Of a DNA stretch of 64,000 bases, positions 33,301 to 42,635 are shown one piece after another. Both the position numbers and the translations under genes were made by a program. The DNA is taken from contig JBLXBZ010000007.1 in NCBI GenBank assembly GCA_048265185.1, forward strand, positions 99,805 through 163,804, given 5' to 3'. The notes beneath the pieces are model-generated. The model was not told the DNA's origin. It worked only from the letters and a program-made list of their open reading frames with translations, and made no database searches. The first letter of the stretch is position 1; every line of letters begins with the position of its first letter. This DNA is from JBLXBZ01 sp048265185 (GTDB lineage: Bacteria > Pseudomonadota > Alphaproteobacteria > Rhizobiales > Stappiaceae).

Positions 33301-34353
33301 TTACAGATATTTCATCAAACTGAGATCCTTGATCCGCGCCGTGATGGCGTAGGACGTTTCAATCTGCGTTATGACATTGCTCAACCGCGTCGAAGTCTCA
33401 TAAGGATCAACGGCTTCAAGAGCATTTATCCGGCGGTTGATGATGTCCGTCTGCAAGCTCAGCTTGGTGGAGGCGTTGCTCACTCGTTCTTGGGCGCTGC
33501 CGACTTCCCCCACCAGCGTGTTCATTTCCTGAACAGCCTCCGCCAGCGTTTCAACCGCTTTGGTGGCGAGAACTTCGAATGTGGAGCCGGTCATTTCCGA
33601 TCCGCCCAGATCCGCGACCATCGTGTAGGCCGTCGCCAACTTGCGGAAGGCCGATTCATTGGCGCTGACGGAGGTGTCGATCAACTCGCTGGTGGAGATC
33701 CGATTACGAACCGCCTTATCCGACGCGCTTGACCAATTCGTGTTCCAAGCGCCGGGGGCGTCAAACTCCGCTGGAAAGGCCCCGGTGAGGAATGTGTCCA
33801 ACTGCGCCGGCGTCATGGTTTGCACGCCAGGATCATTCTGCGCGTAACCGAATTCGGCCAAGAAGGCGGCGTCCATCGCCGTTTTGTTCGGCTGCGCCGG
33901 CGTTCCGTAATAATCATTAATTGGGCTGACGTCGGTGTTGATGCCGGCGAAAATATAAGTGCCGTTAAAGGAGGTGTTCATCCGGGCCAGCAACTGCTCA
34001 AGATTGCTCTTGGCCTCGGAGATGACAACGTCGCGCCCCGTTTCGCTGTTACGCACAGCCACCAGATTAGCGATGAAGTCCTGCGCGTTGTCGCGCAAAT
34101 CCAGCATCGCCTGTTCAGTGACGTCCAACCGCGTGGCCACCAGACCATTGGTGTCGATGATCGTGTTCAGACGCTCAAACTCACGCCGCAACGAAACCGT
34201 TTCCCCAGTGCCGATGCCAAGGTCCAATCCAACGTCCGCCTTGCGTCCAGAAGACATTTCCTTCTGCAATTGATCAAGCAGGCTGGTTTGCTTCATCAGG
34301 GAAATACGGGTCGCCTGTGAAAGAGCCTGGCTGGAAATGAAGGTCGTTTTCAT
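33301..34353 (-). CDS. flgL: FlgL, hook-filament junction protein
   Basis: Hook-associated protein 3, 350 aa. Flagellin-like N-terminal coiled coil (TTFISSQALSQATRISLMKQ, LQKEMSSGRKADVGLDLG) and C-terminal coiled coil (NTLVGEVGSAQERVSNASTKL, ALEAVDPYETSTRLSNV). It sits 4 bases after flgK. Its position and the junction-type termini separate it from flagellin. Confidence 0.93.
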   Translation of the reverse strand: MKTTFISSQALSQATRISLMKQTSLLDQLQKEMSSGRKADVGLDLGIGTGETVSLRREFERLNTIIDTNGLVATRLDVTEQAMLDLRDNAQDFIANLVAVRNSETGRDVVISEAKSNLEQLLARMNTSFNGTYIFAGINTDVSPINDYYGTPAQPNKTAMDAAFLAEFGYAQNDPGVQTMTPAQLDTFLTGAFPAEFDAPGAWNTNWSSASDKAVRNRISTSELIDTSVSANESAFRKLATAYTMVADLGGSEMTGSTFEVLATKAVETLAEAVQEMNTLVGEVGSAQERVSNASTKLSLQTDIINRRINALEAVDPYETSTRLSNVITQIETSYAITARIKDLSLMKYL

Positions 34354-34357
34354 GGTT

Positions 34358-35809
34358 TTACCTCACTACTGCCATGAGTTGTTGCAACATGCCGTCAATC
34401 GCGCTCATCAGTTTGGCTGTAGCGCCGTAGCTGCGTTCAATATCCAGCATGCGCTGCATTTCCTCATCAATGTTGACGCCGGTGGCGTTCGACAATGACT
34501 GAGCCGTTCGGCCAATCACGACAGACTGACTGTCGGCCTCCGAGGTCGCTTGCTTTCGAGCGCCTTCAAGCCAACTCACCGATGAGCCGGCGAAAGCGGT
34601 CAAGGAATTAGTGGGGTCAGTCTTGGTGGCGATATCGAAAACCATTGGATCGTCGAATTTTCCGAGTATCTCCTGCAGGCGATCAGAAAAGCCAGCTTCG
34701 CCTCCGGGGTTGTAGCTAGGTCCCGCGAAACCGCCGTCGCGCAACCGATCAAGGCTACCGCCGGGCTGCTCCGGATCGGCCAATGGATTCACGTCAATGG
34801 TGGTCGCCAGTCCCGGCTTCACGACGCCAGGCGTAAGAACGCCCGGCGAGCTATGAATGAACAGACCCGGACCAAGGGGTTCGGAGAAGACCTCAATAAG
34901 GCCATGGGCCAATTCATCCAGCTGATTTTGATAGGTCACGGCCGCATCATCGCGTACGGCGGTAAGACCCGCGATTTTACCGCCTGAAACCGGCATGGTG
35001 GCCCCGGGCCCCGCAACGTTAACGCCGTCAACGAAAACGGCTGAGCCGCTAACGCCGGGAGCGAAAGTATTGGTCGGCGTAAATTTCACTTCACGAGGAA
35101 CCGTCTCAAACAGCACCACGCCGCTATCCGTAGTCACGACGATGTCGTTATTGGCGCGGGTCTGGGTGCGTATCCCCATCTCCTCCGACATGGCCAGCAA
35201 CACCCGGTCGCGGTTATCAAGCGCGTCGGTGACGTCCTGTCCCGATTGCGTTCCTTTAATAATCGTCTGATTGAGACTCTCCAGATCAGACAAAAGCGAA
35301 TTGATCGTTTTTACTGAATCGGCGATTTTCTCGTCAGCGGTGGCGCGAACCTGCTGCGTCGCGTCCGACGCGGTGCGCAAAGTCTCCGCCATATCATAAG
35401 CGTTCTGGAGCATTTTTTGCGCCAGAATCGAATCCTCAGGCTTGGCGCTATATTGCTGCACAGAGTTGACAAGCTCGCCAAGCCGAGCCGCCGGCGAGAG
35501 CCCCAGCTCCGGATCGCCAATCGTCTCCGACAAGCCCTCCAGCCCGTCAAGCATCGCCTGACGCGCGGAGCCTACCGCGGTCGCCTGCGTCAAATTGCGA
35601 AACAGCGCCGTGTCCGATACTCGGCCAACGCCCTCGATTTTCAATCCGCCGCTTTGGCCTGAAGCATTGGTGAGCGTGGAGATCAACGCGGATTTGCGCG
35701 TATATCCAGCATCATTAGCGCCAGCGATATTGCGCGACAAAATCGAAGCTTCAGTTTGGCGCGCAGTCAATGCGGATTGCGCGACCTGGAGAGCGACGGA
35801 CAAAGACAT
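34358..35809 (-). CDS. flgK: FlgK, hook-filament junction protein
   Basis: Hook-associated protein 1, 483 aa. N-terminal rod/hook pattern AQSALTARQTEASILSRNIAGANDAGYTRK (shortened: LSRNIAGANDAGYTRK), a central domain with NSLLSDLESLNQTI and DNRDRVLLAMSEEMGI, and C-terminal GVNIDEEMQRMLDIERSYGA. Between flgE and flgL. Start ATG 35809. Confidence 0.95.
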   Translation of the reverse strand: MSLSVALQVAQSALTARQTEASILSRNIAGANDAGYTRKSALISTLTNASGQSGGLKIEGVGRVSDTALFRNLTQATAVGSARQAMLDGLEGLSETIGDPELGLSPAARLGELVNSVQQYSAKPEDSILAQKMLQNAYDMAETLRTASDATQQVRATADEKIADSVKTINSLLSDLESLNQTIIKGTQSGQDVTDALDNRDRVLLAMSEEMGIRTQTRANNDIVVTTDSGVVLFETVPREVKFTPTNTFAPGVSGSAVFVDGVNVAGPGATMPVSGGKIAGLTAVRDDAAVTYQNQLDELAHGLIEVFSEPLGPGLFIHSSPGVLTPGVVKPGLATTIDVNPLADPEQPGGSLDRLRDGGFAGPSYNPGGEAGFSDRLQEILGKFDDPMVFDIATKTDPTNSLTAFAGSSVSWLEGARKQATSEADSQSVVIGRTAQSLSNATGVNIDEEMQRMLDIERSYGATAKLMSAIDGMLQQLMAVVR

Positions 35810-35887
35810 GATACTTCCTCGTTACGAATGAACCCTTTTTTTCAAACGTCTCGACGCTAAAGCGCCAAGACGTCTTACAGCTCAAGA

Positions 35888-37186
35888 TCAGCGTTTGAGA
35901 TTGACAAGTTCGTTCAGCAGATCAGAACCCGTCTGGAAGACCTTGGAGTTAGCCGTGAACGAACGCTGCGCCTCGATCATATTGGTCAGCTCGGAAGCAA
36001 GATCGACGTTGGATTGCTCCAAAGCGCCTGAGGCGATAGAACCCAGTCCGCCCTCGCCGGGAAAGCCCACGCGCACGTCGCCCGACGTGATGCTGGCTTG
36101 ATAGACATTGCCGCTCATGGGAGTCAGATTATCCGGGCTTGGAACGTCTGCCAGCGGAATTTTATAGCTGGCCTCGCGCATGCCATTTTCATAAATGGAG
36201 TAAAGCGTTCCATCGTCGCCAATCTCAACCCGCTCCACGCTTACCGGTGGGTTACCGTTCACATAGGGCGACTTCATTTCATAATCAGCCGCGAGCTGCG
36301 TCATCTGCGCCATGGATAAAACCATGGGCTGACCATTGGGAATCGTGAAGGAAATATCCGTGGGGCTGGCGCCTGTCAGATTCCCGGTCGTCTGATCGAA
36401 AATCAGCGACGTGGTTCCCAGCGCCGCGGCGCCGTAAGGGAAGCCGCCTGAAACCGGATCAGCATCCGCCTTGTTATAAATTGTCACTTCCCACGTAGCG
36501 TCGACAGGCACAGGAGGAGGCCCAGGAAGTGTCGTCTCCGCGCTCTTGGTCAGATAGACGTCCAACATAACTTCATTACCGAGATTATCGTAGCTCACCA
36601 ATGAAGACTTCGCCGTCATGGTCGCCGTCGCGGCGTTGGCGGAAGGAAGATCCGCCGCCGCGACAATCGCCGCGTTGGAAGGCAGGTTGCCGTTGAACGT
36701 GCCTTCCGTCGAAGGGTCCGCTTCAAGCTGCAGCTGGGAGATATTAACGTTTTCAAGCCCGGTGAGCGCATTAGCCACCACATTCGGCGCGCCATTGGCC
36801 AGACTATATCCTTGCAGGTAATAACCGGCGGTATTGACAAGGTTGCCGTCGCCATCGGGAACAAACGCCCCGGCGCGGGTCAAGGCTGGCGTGCCGTCCC
36901 GGTCCGCAACCACGAAAAATCCATTGCCCTCAACCGCCAGATCCGTTCGCGACGTCGTGTAAGCCACATTACCAGGATCAGAAATGGCGTAGCGGGTTTT
37001 CGCCTCCACGCCGCCAGAGACATATTTGCCGTTCCCCTGACCGGAAATCAACGAAGCGAATTCAGAAGACGCTCGCTTGTAACCGGTCGTGCTCGCGTTC
37101 TGGATATTGTCCGCGACGGTGCCAAGCTTACTTGATTGCGCGTTCATTCCTGACACGCCCGAGCGCATCACTCCATAAAGACTCAT
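35888..37186 (-). CDS. flgE: FlgE, flagellar hook protein
   Basis: Hook subunit, 432 aa. N-terminal MSLYGVMRSGVSGMNAQSSK with the rod/hook motif ADNIQNASTTGYKRA, central hook domains, and C-terminal EQSNVDLASELTNMIEAQRS followed by SKVFQTGSDLLNELVNLKR. ATG 37186 has GGAGAG at 7 bases; the frame extends upstream to 37240 without a ribosome site. It leads flgE-flgK-flgL-flaF-flbT-flgD-fliQ. The upstream region holds an inverted repeat, the TGTCC dyad and a CtrA-like box. In Sinorhizobium the gene just before flgE is the regulator rem; none is found here. Confidence 0.95.
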   Translation of the reverse strand: MSLYGVMRSGVSGMNAQSSKLGTVADNIQNASTTGYKRASSEFASLISGQGNGKYVSGGVEAKTRYAISDPGNVAYTTSRTDLAVEGNGFFVVADRDGTPALTRAGAFVPDGDGNLVNTAGYYLQGYSLANGAPNVVANALTGLENVNISQLQLEADPSTEGTFNGNLPSNAAIVAAADLPSANAATATMTAKSSLVSYDNLGNEVMLDVYLTKSAETTLPGPPPVPVDATWEVTIYNKADADPVSGGFPYGAAALGTTSLIFDQTTGNLTGASPTDISFTIPNGQPMVLSMAQMTQLAADYEMKSPYVNGNPPVSVERVEIGDDGTLYSIYENGMREASYKIPLADVPSPDNLTPMSGNVYQASITSGDVRVGFPGEGGLGSIASGALEQSNVDLASELTNMIEAQRSFTANSKVFQTGSDLLNELVNLKR

Positions 37187-37264
37187 GGAAACTCTCCTGC
37201 TTCCGCGAGCACGTTTCAGACGGAAGTCCCGCACGAACAATGCTCAATCTGTTGAATTTAAAGA

Positions 37265-37299
37265 GATTTTATGAAAGGAACTCGTCATTTCATAAAATC
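37265..37299 (-). promoter_or_regulatory. 12-base perfect inverted repeat upstream of flgE
   Basis: GATTTTATGAAA (37265-37276) and TTTCATAAAATC (37288-37299) with an 11-base spacer, 79 bases upstream of the flgE ATG. It is too AT-rich for a terminator, with only a weak T-run. It may be an operator or a leader hairpin. Confidence 0.5.
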
Positions 37300-37347
37300 G
37301 CTCAAACTGCCTCAATCAAATAGAGCAAAGTATTCTTGCCTGAAACT

Positions 37348-37365
37348 TGTCCCCATATGGGGATA
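37348..37365 (-). promoter_or_regulatory. Conserved dyad element upstream of flgE (copy C)
   Basis: TGTCC-CCATATGG-GGATA, the same arms and 8-base spacing as the elements at 30363 (flhA) and 44393 (fliF copy 2), though without their GC-rich flank. It lies about 160 bases upstream of the flgE ATG. Confidence 0.55.
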
Positions 37366-37376
37366 AATAAATTAAA

Positions 37377-37391
37377 TTAATACATTTTTAA
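37377..37391 (-). promoter_or_regulatory. CtrA-like box upstream of flgE
   Basis: TTAA-TACATTT-TTAA matches TTAA-N7-TTAA exactly, about 190 bases upstream of flgE and next to the TGTCC dyad. The surrounding sequence is AT-rich, so a chance match is more likely here than at the fliF copy 1 box. Confidence 0.35.
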
Positions 37392-37445
37392 TCAAAATTT
37401 ACACTGACCCCATATTGTCTCTATTGAGAGATTTTCGCTCTAATA

Positions 37446-38042
37446 TTAGGATCCGCAAAAAGATTTTGCTTGCGCCGTCCATTGGCCAAATCCACTCGCC
37501 ACCATATTGCGAATGACAAGGCATACGTAGCGCTTTTGCGCCGGATCGTTGTTTGGCCCAGCGTGGTAACGGGCGACGGCCATGGTCCAATTGCCTTCGC
37601 GCGCGCGCAGCTGTTTCAAAAAACGAGCGGCGTATTGAACATTCGCCCGAGGCGAAAGCATCTCCGCCACGGAACGAAACTGATCTCCATGGTAGTAATG
37701 ATTGATCTGCATGCAACCGACGTCAATCAACTTACGTCCCTGGGCGCGAGCCGAGCGGAAAGCGGAAAGCGCCGCAGTCTGAGACGTCGCGAATATGGGC
37801 TTGCCTTCAACGTTGAGCGCATAAGGGTGCAACCTGTTCTTGCGCCCGGTCTCCGTAAGCCCCACCGCATAAAGCACTCCAAGCGGCACATTGTAACGAC
37901 GTGAAGCCGCGCTCATCTCCCGTTCGCAAACCGGTTTAGCGTGCGCGTTCGGCGAAGCGATAACGCCCCCCGCCGCGCTAAGACCAACAAGTAGCGCCAA
38001 ACTAGAGAGTGAGGCCGGACGAATTCGTTTGCGGGAGTTCAT
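37446..38042 (-). CDS. Lytic transglycosylase-like protein of the mot operon
   Basis: Exported SLT-fold protein of 198 aa, probably cutting peptidoglycan to let the rod and stator pass. Signal peptide from MNSRKRIRPASL to NAHA-KP. The SLT core has VLYAVGLTETGRKNRLHPYALN with the catalytic Glu in LTETG, IDVGCMQINHYYHG and VARYHAG. It overlaps the end of motD; ATG 38042 is used because the signal peptide then has its usual form (the frame opens at 38066). FlgJ of this block has no muramidase domain, so this protein could supply it. Confidence 0.8.
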   Translation of the reverse strand: MNSRKRIRPASLSSLALLVGLSAAGGVIASPNAHAKPVCEREMSAASRRYNVPLGVLYAVGLTETGRKNRLHPYALNVEGKPIFATSQTAALSAFRSARAQGRKLIDVGCMQINHYYHGDQFRSVAEMLSPRANVQYAARFLKQLRAREGNWTMAVARYHAGPNNDPAQKRYVCLVIRNMVASGFGQWTAQAKSFCGS

Positions 38043-39321
38043 CGCTCGCGTCTCCGTTAACGTCAAAACCTTGCATTTCAGAAGTCACCACGCCGCCAGC
38101 CTGCTCATTTGAGCTCTCACCGCCAGAGGCCTGCCCCTCAGACGCTTGGCCACCGGCGCTTTGTCCAGCTCCCCCGCCTTCAGCTTGTTGTCCCGCGCTA
38201 GAATCGGTTGGAGGCGCCGCATTCCCGTTAGCGCTCACCTGCACCGTAGGACGCTCGCCGATCGCCACCACCGTAATGTTTTCAGCCTTATAACCAGCTC
38301 CGGTCAAAAGCTTATCCAAGGTTGTGCGGTTTTGCTCCAAAAGCTGCGCCGTTCTCGCAGTTTCAGTCTCCACCCTCACTTCAACCACCGCCCCCACAAG
38401 GCGCATGCTCACACGCACTTTCCCTAGGTCGCTTGGGTGCAGCTGGATGTCCAGAACACGTAGAGCTTCAGACCGCGGTTTGAGGTTGGCGAAAGGATTC
38501 GCGGCGGGATCTGTTGCCGGGGCGCTCCCCGCAGCCGTCAAATCCAGAACCATGGCCTTGCCGACCTGACCGATCGGGCTCAACCCGGCCGTTGGCGCAA
38601 AATGCGTTTCCGTACGCACGACGCTGAAAGCCTTCTCGCCCGCAGCGCCCAGCGCCTCGCTCACCGCACGCGCCGATTTATCCAATCGCGCCTCAGTGGT
38701 GGTTGGAACGCTAAAACGCGAGAACAACCGCTCGCCGTCCTTAACCGGCTTATCTTTCACCGTCGCGCTAGCGTCAGCTTCCTGCGTCGTTTCAGATTCC
38801 GCCGCCTTCACACGCCAATTCTGAGGGGGCGTCTTTGCCTCCGCATCGTTAATCAACGCGCTTTTTGCCTTGCCGTTCTGCGGCTCAGGCGCAACCTGCG
38901 ACAGTTTCAAAGCCTCCTCGGCCTCCACCTGTCGCTCGCCAAGTTCCAACACGGGCGATTCTGTAGGGACTTTATCTTTCCCATCAACATCAGCGCCCAT
39001 TTCCAACGAAGCCTCCGCTTCGGAAGCTATGGGCTTTTTTTCAAGGAACTCCGCCAATTTTTTTTGGCTTTTACTTAGCTCCAACGCCTCGCCGTTCTCA
39101 TCTTTAACTTCAGAAGCGTTTTCGTGAGAATTTGAGTTTTCTGTTTTCTTCGCCGCCTTGCCCGTCATCAACTCCACAAGAGAGCGAAACGCATCGCCAG
39201 TTTTCGATTTCTCTCCCGAATCCCGCGAATCCGAATTTTCAAACGGCGACTTCGCGCTTGTTTTCGCCGACTGGGCGTTTGCGCCGTTTTGAGGGCTGGG
39301 CAAACTAGGTTGCAATGTCAT
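38002..39321 (-). CDS. motD: MotD/FliK-type hook-length control protein (copy 2)
   Basis: Protein of 439 aa. MotD of Sinorhizobium was shown to be its FliK hook-length control protein. The first 250 residues are charged low complexity. The Flg_hook-like C-terminal domain is LDIQLHPSDLGKVRVSMRLVG, VEVRVETETARTAQLL and RTTLDKLLTGAGY, and the tail is Gly/Ser/Gln-rich (GQSAGGQASEGQASGGESS). ATG 39321 has GGAGGGG at good distance. It is between motC and the transglycosylase gene. It shares only the domain with FliK copy 1 (7044-9389). Confidence 0.88.
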   Translation of the reverse strand: MTLQPSLPSPQNGANAQSAKTSAKSPFENSDSRDSGEKSKTGDAFRSLVELMTGKAAKKTENSNSHENASEVKDENGEALELSKSQKKLAEFLEKKPIASEAEASLEMGADVDGKDKVPTESPVLELGERQVEAEEALKLSQVAPEPQNGKAKSALINDAEAKTPPQNWRVKAAESETTQEADASATVKDKPVKDGERLFSRFSVPTTTEARLDKSARAVSEALGAAGEKAFSVVRTETHFAPTAGLSPIGQVGKAMVLDLTAAGSAPATDPAANPFANLKPRSEALRVLDIQLHPSDLGKVRVSMRLVGAVVEVRVETETARTAQLLEQNRTTLDKLLTGAGYKAENITVVAIGERPTVQVSANGNAAPPTDSSAGQQAEGGGAGQSAGGQASEGQASGGESSNEQAGGVVTSEMQGFDVNGDASDELPQTNSSGLTL

Positions 39322-39322
39322 T

Positions 39323-40726
39323 TCAATCCCCTCCAACGACCTGGCGCTGCGTCGCTTGCGCGATCAGTTCATCGCTGCGCCTAAGCTCCGCGCGGCCTCG
39401 CGCAATTTCCAAAAGTCCCCATGACGGATCATCCGGCGAAATTTCCGGACGAACGTCAGCAAAATCATAAGCAATATGGGGAGATTCCGGCCAGTAACGG
39501 ATATCATTGAGAATGGCCGAAACCGCTTCAGCCAATTGACGATCCTGATCGTCAAGCATGTCGCGGTCCACCGCCCACAAGTGCTCCACGCCGTCAAGAA
39601 CCTCATCGGCGTCAAGCATCGAACCGCTAATATATAAATGCGCCCGAGAATAATCGGCCGTATCTTCCACCGACAATGGCAAAGCCGCCCGCGCCGATAA
39701 TTTCGCCGTATTGATATTGCCATGCACCAACGCGTTGCGCGCCAAAATCAAATAAAGGCCACGGCGACTATCGATATCAAACTCTGAAAGCAAGGTTTCC
39801 AACAGCGGAAAAGCCTCGACAGTCTCCAGCAAACCAAAGCGACGAATAACGAAAGCAAAACGGCGACGAAAATCATCTGCGAAGACAGAATTGCGATACC
39901 GGCGCAGATATTGAATCGACAATGACTGGAAATTCTCAAAATCATCCAAGCCGCCAGCAATGAAAACCGCCCGTCTAAGCGCGGCCTCTTCAACCAGACT
40001 TCCCGGCATCAACAAGCGCGCCTGACTAAGGTATTTCAAGCTTTCCTTTGGGTCGTCAGCCGCTATCAGGGTGGCGCGCGCCAGAGCGACCTGCGCGCCG
40101 AGCGCCGGGGGAAGAGCCAATGGATCAAATTGCTCGAAAAGTTCGCGGGCGAGCCGTTTCTTGCCTTGCGCATAGGCCAAAGCGCCCTTGAGAAGTCCCT
40201 CGTCAATGGCGGGGCGTTCCGACATTTGCAACAAACGCCAAACAACCTGCGGATTCCCACCAGATAAAACATGTAAAACAGCCGCCCGCGCATTGCGCGG
40301 CTCCGCCCAAACCTCGTCAGGAAAGAGCATGAAACGGCGATCCATCTCTCGAAGCAAATCGCGCTGCGCCGAAAGGGCGTGCGTAGACCCTTGCGCCGCT
40401 TGCCCTTGCAGCAACTGCAACGAACGCAACATTTTGTAAGGTTCAAGTTCCCCACCGACCGAAACTTGCGTTTCAAGATCTCTTGCTTGCGGGTTCTCTC
40501 CAATATCCGGCAGTTCATTTTTCTCCACCGGCTTCCCCAAAACCGGCCCGCTCACGACGCCAATCGCGCCTTCGCCAACAATGCGCACGTCGCGCGAGGA
40601 TTGTTGCGGAGAAAGCGTTTGCGCGCCTACAACAGAAGAGCCCAATAAGGAAACGACGAAGAAAGAAGTCAAACAAACCTGCGGCGCTTTACGAAAACCG
40701 CACGAAGCAACAAAATTCCCCATCAT
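39323..40726 (-). CDS. motC: MotC, periplasmic motility protein
   Basis: Periplasmic protein of 467 aa specific to rhizobial-type flagella, where it works with MotB to control motor function. Signal peptide residues 1-35 (CLTSFFVVSLLGSSVVGAQT). The rest is a mainly helical, TPR/solenoid-like protein (LLQGQAAQGSTHALSAQRDLL, YLSQARLLMPGSLVEEAALRR). Its start overlaps motB by 4 bases, or by 1 from the second ATG. Confidence 0.9.
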   Translation of the reverse strand: MMGNFVASCGFRKAPQVCLTSFFVVSLLGSSVVGAQTLSPQQSSRDVRIVGEGAIGVVSGPVLGKPVEKNELPDIGENPQARDLETQVSVGGELEPYKMLRSLQLLQGQAAQGSTHALSAQRDLLREMDRRFMLFPDEVWAEPRNARAAVLHVLSGGNPQVVWRLLQMSERPAIDEGLLKGALAYAQGKKRLARELFEQFDPLALPPALGAQVALARATLIAADDPKESLKYLSQARLLMPGSLVEEAALRRAVFIAGGLDDFENFQSLSIQYLRRYRNSVFADDFRRRFAFVIRRFGLLETVEAFPLLETLLSEFDIDSRRGLYLILARNALVHGNINTAKLSARAALPLSVEDTADYSRAHLYISGSMLDADEVLDGVEHLWAVDRDMLDDQDRQLAEAVSAILNDIRYWPESPHIAYDFADVRPEISPDDPSWGLLEIARGRAELRRSDELIAQATQRQVVGGD

Positions 40727-41979
40727 GACGCACCTGTCTGGCTGGATAGCAGAATTTCAATACGTCTGTTCGCCGCCGCATTGGGATCGGCCCCTATGCG
40801 TGGATCACGATCGGCGCGACCTTCAACCCGCGCAACGCGGGCGTCCTTAAGTCCGCCACGCAGCAACATATAGCGCGCCATATGCGCGCGCGACGTGGAC
40901 AAACGCCAATTGTCATAATCTTTGGAACGGAAGGGACGCGCATCCGTATGGCCGCGGATGACAATCTGACCTGGTCGACTTTTCAGCGTTTTGGCGACCT
41001 TAGCCATCATCCGCACCGTTTGCGGATTTGGCTCCGCCGACCCCACGGCGAACATTCCAAAATTGGCGTCATCGGTCAGACTGATAAGCAAACCTTCATC
41101 AGTTAGCTCAACCTCAAGCCTGCCGGAAACGCCTTCCCCGCCGGACGTGAGCAATTCCTTCTCGATCTCCCGGCGCAATTCCGACGCGGCCGTCTCCACA
41201 ACCTCCTCTTCAGCCGAGGCCAAAATCACCTCAGCCTCAGCCTCAGTCGCTCCTGCGGGCGCGGCCGGCTTTGCTTGCGGGCGCGGCGCATCTTTCGTCT
41301 CCCCCGCAAACGTCAGGACAATCTCCTCCTGAACTCCCTCATAGACTTCCGTCTCTTGAACAGGCTCCGCCACCAATGTTTGCGGCTGCGCCTCCAGTCG
41401 CCAATAAAGCGGATCAAACGGGTCGCGATCAGCTTCGCCGCCCCGCGCGCCGGCTTTTTCGCTCAAACCAATGCCTTCAACGCCAGCTTCGGCCATAGCC
41501 GTCACGTCGCTTTCAAGCATGGCCAACTTGTCCAGAACCCCATATGGGTCGGAAAAGAGCTCCGCCTCGGCGAAATGACGACTCTCGCCAGGAACAGCCA
41601 CCCCCTCGGAGGTGTTCTCACCGTCGCCCGGGGCTTTAACTTCAGCGTTGATCATTATTTCGGCGTCAACGCCTCCCCCGCTCGGCTCCATGTCCCCTTC
41701 TTCTTCAGGAGAACCAGCCGTGGCGGTATCAGGATCCGACAACCCTTTTTTATGGGGCGACGTCTCCACCAGCTTCACAGGATTGAAATATTGAGCCATG
41801 CCCTCACGAACGCTTTGATCCGTAGCGTTCACCAGCCACATAACCAGAAAAAACGCCATCATCGCCGTCATGAAATCCGCATGAGCGATTTTCCAAACGC
41901 CCGTTTTGGGGCTATCAGCATAGATATCCCCCCGCCGACGGACGATAACCAGCTCGTTTTGGGGTTTCTCATCGCTCAT
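40723..41979 (-). CDS. motB: MotB, stator protein
   Basis: Stator subunit that anchors to peptidoglycan and carries protons, 418 aa, longer than enterobacterial MotB. Single membrane segment ADFMTAMMAFFLVMWLVN with the essential Asp35 at its start (WKIAHADF), a long acidic linker (about 100-270) and a C-terminal OmpA-like domain (VIRGHTDARPFRSKDYDNWRL, shortened; LSTSRAHMARYMLL). The partner MotA is not in the window. Overlaps the next gene by 4 bases. Confidence 0.96.
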   Translation of the reverse strand: MSDEKPQNELVIVRRRGDIYADSPKTGVWKIAHADFMTAMMAFFLVMWLVNATDQSVREGMAQYFNPVKLVETSPHKKGLSDPDTATAGSPEEEGDMEPSGGGVDAEIMINAEVKAPGDGENTSEGVAVPGESRHFAEAELFSDPYGVLDKLAMLESDVTAMAEAGVEGIGLSEKAGARGGEADRDPFDPLYWRLEAQPQTLVAEPVQETEVYEGVQEEIVLTFAGETKDAPRPQAKPAAPAGATEAEAEVILASAEEEVVETAASELRREIEKELLTSGGEGVSGRLEVELTDEGLLISLTDDANFGMFAVGSAEPNPQTVRMMAKVAKTLKSRPGQIVIRGHTDARPFRSKDYDNWRLSTSRAHMARYMLLRGGLKDARVARVEGRADRDPRIGADPNAAANRRIEILLSSQTGAS

Positions 41980-42635
41980 TGTTCATGCGCTCCCTTGAGC
42001 CGATCCAGCCACGCGCCAACGCGCGTCTCGATAACCGTATCGCCAAGAACAAGACATAGTTCCGAGGCCTCGTTATCCTGCACAACCCGAAACTGCTGCG
42101 TGTCCATATCGGCGCGCAAAAGCTCCAAAAGAACTTCCGGCCCTTTCAGCAGAGGGGCTTCGACGCGCGCCTCGCTCATCAACTCACGCGCTGTGCTCCG
42201 AAAATCGTCTACCGCCAGATGCAGCAACCGCTCATCAAGAAATGGACGCAACACGCCGCATAAAGCGCCCGCCAAACGCTCTTCCATCTGGTTAATTTCC
42301 GCATCCAAACGCTCTTGAAGTTGCTCTGAAAAGGCTTGGGAGAGCTGTTCGCAGGCAGCCTCCTTTTCCGCTTGCATCACTTTGCGTTCGGCTTCCCATT
42401 CCGCCGTGCAGGCCGCCCTTGTCTCCGCAAGCCCCTGGCGCCACCCCTCACTGCGCGCCGCGGCGACGCGCTCTTCCACGTCCTGCGCTCTGGAGGTGGA
42501 AGGGGGAAGCAAGAACAGCTCGGCTTTTTCCTCGCCCTGCGCCTCATCGGCGCCTGAAAGCGGGTTCTCCTCAAGCGTGAGAGCTGGCTTCACCTTCCTT
42601 TCTGGAATGACGCTAAGCAGACTGCGCGACATCAC
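41976..42635 (-). CDS. fliH: FliH-like protein (copy 2)
   Basis: Protein of 219 aa in the position of fliH (after fliF, before motB). The central coiled coil is charged (RVAAARSEGWRQGLAETRAA, EREAEREVMQ-like WEAERKVMQAEKEAACEQL) and there is a C-terminal FliH/HrpE-type domain. It shares no obvious stretch with FliH copy 1 (1811-2575). The name rests on coiled coil, size and position. Confidence 0.6.
   Translation of the reverse strand: MMSRSLLSVIPERKVKPALTLEENPLSGADEAQGEEKAELFLLPPSTSRAQDVEERVAAARSEGWRQGLAETRAACTAEWEAERKVMQAEKEAACEQLSQAFSEQLQERLDAEINQMEERLAGALCGVLRPFLDERLLHLAVDDFRSTARELMSEARVEAPLLKGPEVLLELLRADMDTQQFRVVQDNEASELCLVLGDTVIETRVGAWLDRLKGAHEQ

Noticed and set aside
41275..42318. Plus-strand open frame of 347 codons
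   Set aside because: Lies antisense to motB and the FliH-like gene, is Arg/His-rich with no domain, and is explained by codon bias of the real genes.
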